Origin: Nitrospirota bacterium
GTDB taxonomy: Bacteria; Nitrospirota; Thermodesulfovibrionia; Thermodesulfovibrionales; Dissulfurispiraceae
Assembly (NCBI GenBank): GCA_016212685.1
Contig: JACREW010000275.1
Span: 1 to 8,485, forward strand
Reading direction: 5' to 3'
Length of the DNA stretch: 8,485 bases
Part shown: piece after piece, positions 5,808-8,485 of the stretch
Layout of the letters: each line of letters starts with the position of its first letter
How positions within the stretch are numbered: position 1 is the stretch's first letter
Translations under genes and position numbers: made by a program
Notes under the pieces: generated by a model
Seen by the model: only the letters and a program-made list of their open reading frames with translations
Databases searched by the model: none
What the model was told of the DNA's origin: nothing

Positions 5808-6047
5808 ATGAATACAGCAAGACTGAATATCACTTTGCCGGAAGATGTGGCAAGAATGCTTTCAGGAGTAAAGAATAAATCAGCTTACATAGCCGAGTCT
5901 ATACGAGAACGGAGGCAGATTGAGGAAAAAGAAAAGATACGCAAAAAAATAGAAGCGGCTTACCGTGAGGCGGCAAAAGAGGATTACGAAACTTATAAGG
6001 AATGGGAAGATACGCTGAAGGACGGGCTTGAAGATGACGCGAGGTGA
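5808..6047 (+). CDS. Ribbon-helix-helix antitoxin of a MazEF/PemIK-type pair
   Basis: The 79-residue protein has an N-terminal ribbon-helix-helix pattern (ARLNITLPEDVARMLSGV then NKSAYIAESIRE, residues 4-34), which would form a dimer that binds operator DNA. A charged helix at 35-58 follows, then an acidic tail with an aromatic pair (YKEWEDTL, Trp66), as expected for the part that wraps and blocks a MazF-type toxin. It is first in the operon and has a very strong Shine-Dalgarno sequence, in keeping with antitoxin being made in excess. Its last 14 bases overlap the toxin start. The sequence alone does not place it in a named antitoxin family; the role is deduced from fold, size and partner. 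Confidence 0.8.
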   Translation: MNTARLNITLPEDVARMLSGVKNKSAYIAESIRERRQIEEKEKIRKKIEAAYREAAKEDYETYKEWEDTLKDGLEDDAR

Positions 6048-6369
6048 TATATACCTTGTGGATTTTGATCCCTCCAGAGGCTCGGAGATCAAGAAGAAAA
6101 GGCCTGCCCTGATTATTTCCTGCAACGAGGCGAACAAGCATCTGAGAACGGTCATGGTCATTCCGTTTTCATCAAAAACAGAGAAGGTTTATCCCTTTGA
6201 GGTATTTGTAGGAAAAAATGACAGCGGGCTTGATGTGGATTCCAAGCTTAAAATACCGCAGATGAGAGCGGTTGATAAAGAGCGTCTGACAAAATACATA
6301 GGCACGCTTGACAGTCATTTGATAAATGAAGTCGAGAACGCGATAAAACTGCATCTCGGAATGGAGTAA
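6034..6369 (+). CDS. mazF: MazF/PemK-family endoribonuclease toxin
   Basis: MazF/PemK toxins cut mRNA or other RNA at short specific sequences and stop growth when freed from antitoxin. The 111-residue product begins TRGDIYLVDFDPSRGSE (residues 2-18) and continues KKRPALIIS (21-29) and VMVIPFSSK (40-48), the standard MazF strands; Arg23 and Ser46/Ser47 are at the places of the catalytic Arg and Ser/Thr of the family. I chose ATG 6034 rather than the TTG at 6028 because MTRGDIYLV is the usual opening. The ATG lies inside the antitoxin gene (14-bp overlap), so translation is probably coupled. The gene looks intact. RNA target cannot be told from sequence. Confidence 0.92.
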   Translation: MTRGDIYLVDFDPSRGSEIKKKRPALIISCNEANKHLRTVMVIPFSSKTEKVYPFEVFVGKNDSGLDVDSKLKIPQMRAVDKERLTKYIGTLDSHLINEVENAIKLHLGME

Positions 6370-6380
6370 GAAAATATATT

Positions 6381-6520
6381 ATGCCTGAATCGTTAATTGA
6401 TCAACTGCCGAAAATCGTTGTCAAAGGCAAAAAGAAATAATCAACGGCAAACGCAAAATCTGCGTCAAGGCCGTTGATGTATTCGGATTTGAGAGTGTGG
6501 TGATGAAGGAGGTGAGGTGA
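6381..6520 (+). pseudogene. Internally deleted type III (Mod-like) DNA methyltransferase
   Basis: ATG 6381 opens 19 codons (MPESLIDQLPKIVVKGKKK) ending in TAA at 6438-6440. The start matches my memory of the N-terminus of site-specific DNA methyltransferases of type III systems (ESLIDxLPKIVxEGKKE). In a different frame, 6434-6520 encodes INGKRKICVKAVDVFGFES and then VVMKEVR and a TGA stop, which matches the C-terminal beta-rich end of the same methyltransferases (KxxVKxVDxFGxxxxxVxEV). Everything between, including the DPPY-bearing catalytic domain, is missing. I infer a large internal deletion that left both ends. The TGA stop at 6518-6520 overlaps the tcmP ATG by one base, so the intact gene would have been translationally coupled to tcmP. 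A GGCAAA word occurs on both sides of the likely junction (6426 and 6446). Confidence 0.55.
6506..6513 (+). promoter_or_regulatory. Strong ribosome binding site that fixes the tcmP start
   Basis: AAGGAGGT at 6506-6513 lies six bases before ATG 6520 and only three before the in-frame GTG at 6517, so ATG 6520 is the better start. The site is inside the 3' end of the methyltransferase remnant, so it survived the deletion and can still drive tcmP translation. Confidence 0.75.
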
Positions 6521-7701
6521 TGGGGCAGACAAAGAACTTTTTTAAAGAGAAAAAGTCATGGTCTGTCGTTAAAGACAGAATTCTTGATTACTACCTCAAA
6601 CCTTATACGTCAAAGGTGCTTAGAACTGGCAGGCCGATTGTCATTTGCGATTGCTTTGCAGGCAGGGGCAAGTTTGATGATGGCGAAAATGGCTCGCCAC
6701 TAATAATCGCCGAACAAGTAAAGGGGCATTTATTAAAACAACCTGACATAGGCAATAAGATTCAAGGCGTTTTCATCGAAAAGAAGTATCACGATGAGTT
6801 GAAAAGTAACCTCTTGGGCTATGCAGGTGTAACCGTCTATTCCGGCAGCTATGAGGATAATCTGCAAAAAATCTTGGCTTTGGATAGCAATAACAACCTT
6901 TTTCTTTACGTTGACCCGTATGGTATTAAAAGTCTTGACCTGTCCAGCTTTGTTCAGATTAAAAACAGAGGTTTCTATTCAGTAGAAATGCTTATGAACT
7001 TCAATTCCGCAGGCTTTCTGCGTGAAGGCTGTCGTTTACTGACATACGAAGACTCTTTTGCTGATGAAGATTTGACTGATTATGAAATTGACGATGATGT
7101 GAACACAAAAGAAAGGATGGACTCTATTGCCGGTGGGGATTACTGGCAGAAAATTCTCAGAGCTTATTATAACGGCCAAATTGATATTTACACTGCTGAA
7201 GAACAGTTTTTTTCGGAATATAATGGGAGAGTAAATCAACTTTTCAAATACACGGTAAATATTCCAATCAAGCTCAAATCGACTAATCTGCCAAAATATC
7301 GGCTTATTTTCGGCTCAAACCATGAAGACGGTCTTATACTGATGGCAGATAACATGAATAAAAAATGGAATGAGATTATAGAGAATCAACGAGGCGGGCA
7401 GCAGGTGCTTTTCGATTATGAATTTCCGGACATGTCTCGACAACAGGGTTTTGACCTGCATGGTAATATAAAAAATTTGGTTTCAGCAAAGCCTGCAGAT
7501 ATTCTTCTGAAAGACCTGATCGTGGCTCTTATTCAGCGATATGGCATAACATTTTCTGAAAAGCATTATAAAGATACGGTTGATGACATGAAAACAAAAG
7601 GATTGTTGCGAATTGACTGGCATCCTGCTGTGACAAAGACCGGCAAGCCTGCGACAGCTATGGATTACGGTAAATATCGTATAACAGTGGGGCCAATATG
7701 A
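6520..7701 (+). CDS. tcmP: Three-Cys-motif partner protein TcmP, methyltransferase-like
   Basis: The 393-residue protein fits the three-Cys-motif partner (TcmP) family, known for being encoded next to a radical-SAM-like three-Cys protein; its biochemical role is not established to my knowledge. The sequence suggests a class I SAM-dependent methyltransferase fold: ICDCFAGRGKF (42-52) resembles the glycine-rich SAM loop, GVFIEK (83-88) has the acidic residue expected after beta-2, and YVDPYG (120-125) resembles the DPPY-type catalytic motif of N-methyltransferases. The C-terminal ~70 residues (ILLKDLIVALIQRYGITFSE onward) look like a winged-helix domain. The opening TKNFFKEKKSWSVVKDRILDYYLKPY is typical. 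It overlaps the next gene by ATGA and begins on the stop codon of the methyltransferase remnant, so these were one operon. Methyltransferase activity and substrate are inference. Confidence 0.8.
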   Translation: MGQTKNFFKEKKSWSVVKDRILDYYLKPYTSKVLRTGRPIVICDCFAGRGKFDDGENGSPLIIAEQVKGHLLKQPDIGNKIQGVFIEKKYHDELKSNLLGYAGVTVYSGSYEDNLQKILALDSNNNLFLYVDPYGIKSLDLSSFVQIKNRGFYSVEMLMNFNSAGFLREGCRLLTYEDSFADEDLTDYEIDDDVNTKERMDSIAGGDYWQKILRAYYNGQIDIYTAEEQFFSEYNGRVNQLFKYTVNIPIKLKSTNLPKYRLIFGSNHEDGLILMADNMNKKWNEIIENQRGGQQVLFDYEFPDMSRQQGFDLHGNIKNLVSAKPADILLKDLIVALIQRYGITFSEKHYKDTVDDMKTKGLLRIDWHPAVTKTGKPATAMDYGKYRITVGPI

Positions 7702-8485
7702 AAAAAGCAATCACGCAGATAAAAAGAAAATCCCTTCTCTACAAAACCGGTGTTGAATACGGCGACTACACCATCAATCATGTTGAAGGCTGCTCGCACG
7801 GTTGTATGTATCCGTGTTACGCAATGCTTATGGCACGGCGATTCGGAAAGGTGAAAAGCTACGAGGAGTGGATTCAACCTAAAATTGTCTCAAATGCCGC
7901 TGAACTGCTTCAGAAGGAAATACTGAAGCATAAGGATAAAATAAAATTTGTTCATCTGTGCTTCAGCACAGACCCCTTTATGTACGGTTATCCTGAAATA
8001 TCGGAATTAACTTCAAAGCTTATCAGGCAGTTGAATGAAGCCGGCATTAGATGCACTGCTCTGACAAAGGGAGTTTTGCCTGTTGAGCTTGCAAAGTTAA
8101 GCAAATCAAATGAATTCGGGATTACGCTAATCTCACTTAGTGAAGATTTCAGAAAAGAATACGAGCCCTTTTCAGCATCCTATAAGGAGCGTATAAAAAG
8201 CCTTTATTCGCTTCACAAAAAGGGTGTAAAGACATGGGTAAGCATAGAGCCTTATCCTACGCCGAATATCATAGAACAGAACTTTAAAAAAATTCTGGAG
8301 TCGGTTGCTTTTGTGGACAAGATCATTTTTGGAAGGCTTAACTATAATGCAATTGTTTCGCAGTATCGGGACCAAAAGGGCTTTTACAACTATTTGAGCC
8401 GTCAGGTGATTGAGTTTTGTGAAGCAAAAAACAAAGACTACCACATTAAAGACGGCACTATGACAAAAGAGTTGAAATCGAAAAA
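7698..8485 (+). CDS. Three-Cys-motif radical-SAM-like protein (3' end outside window)
   Basis: The frame opens at ATG 7698, overlapping the tcmP stop as ATGA, and stays open to the window edge (262 codons, no stop). Residues 26-47 read INHVEGCSHGCMYPCYAMLMAR, with Cys32, Cys36 and Cys40 spaced C-x3-C-x3-C. Radical SAM enzymes normally have C-x3-C-x2-C, so one residue (Pro39) is extra. The remainder follows the layout of spore-photoproduct-lyase-like radical SAM proteins: FVHLCFSTDPF (84-94), a CTALTKG strand (119-125), GITLISLSEDF (141-151), VKTWVSIEPYP (177-187) and VDKIIFGRLNYN (206-217). A 4Fe-4S cluster binding SAM is therefore likely but not shown. The tight coupling suggests that it acts with TcmP in one process, perhaps a two-step modification of a nucleic acid; that is speculation. 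Confidence 0.8.
   Translation, partial: MKKAITQIKRKSLLYKTGVEYGDYTINHVEGCSHGCMYPCYAMLMARRFGKVKSYEEWIQPKIVSNAAELLQKEILKHKDKIKFVHLCFSTDPFMYGYPEISELTSKLIRQLNEAGIRCTALTKGVLPVELAKLSKSNEFGITLISLSEDFRKEYEPFSASYKERIKSLYSLHKKGVKTWVSIEPYPTPNIIEQNFKKILESVAFVDKIIFGRLNYNAIVSQYRDQKGFYNYLSRQVIEFCEAKNKDYHIKDGTMTKELKSK

Noticed and set aside
7036..8444. Minus-strand reading frames opposite tcmP and the three-Cys gene
   Set aside because: They are short, lack ribosome binding sites and known motifs, and are opposite genes supported by family motifs.

Overview
The window looks like a chromosomal segment of a Gram-negative bacterium that makes menaquinone by the futalosine route. LpxK (lipid A kinase) points to a Gram-negative envelope and MqnE (aminofutalosine synthase) to futalosine-dependent menaquinone synthesis. 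Short dispersed repeats lie in frame inside conserved genes, a habit I associate with Nitrospirota and some deltaproteobacterial genomes. That lineage guess is inference only.

Layout. (1) 1-585: an AT-rich, probably imported end, with the 3' part of an HNH endonuclease gene followed 7 bp later by about 21 codons resembling the N-terminus of a type III restriction Res subunit, cut off just before lpxK. (2) 582-5731: a housekeeping block. lpxK (+) converges on uvrA (-) with a 17-bp 3' overlap. uvrA and mqnE (+) diverge from a 43-bp intergenic region that holds a near-consensus promoter placed so close to the mqnE start codon that the mRNA may be leaderless. (3) 5780-6369: a MazEF/PemIK-type toxin-antitoxin operon with a perfect 14-bp palindrome over its -10 box. 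(4) 6381-6520: a scar joining what look like the first 19 codons and last ~28 codons of a type III (Mod-like) DNA methyltransferase. (5) 6520-8485: a three-Cys-motif partner protein (TcmP, methyltransferase-like) overlapping by ATGA a radical-SAM-like protein with a C-x3-C-x3-C motif, which runs off the window.

The most unusual signal is the set of in-frame repeat insertions in all three housekeeping genes. Four tracts, each of four degenerate 7-bp units, sit in lpxK (one) and uvrA (three). One 8-bp-unit double tract sits in mqnE, a G/C hairpin element sits in lpxK, and a further unusual insert lies between the second ABC signature and Walker B of uvrA. All keep the frame and fall in loops or linkers, in the manner of the Rickettsia palindromic elements.

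The second theme is defence-island debris. Remains of type III restriction-modification genes lie on both sides of the housekeeping block, next to an HNH nuclease, a toxin-antitoxin pair and the TcmP/three-Cys pair, whose start codon overlaps the stop codon of the deleted methyltransferase gene.
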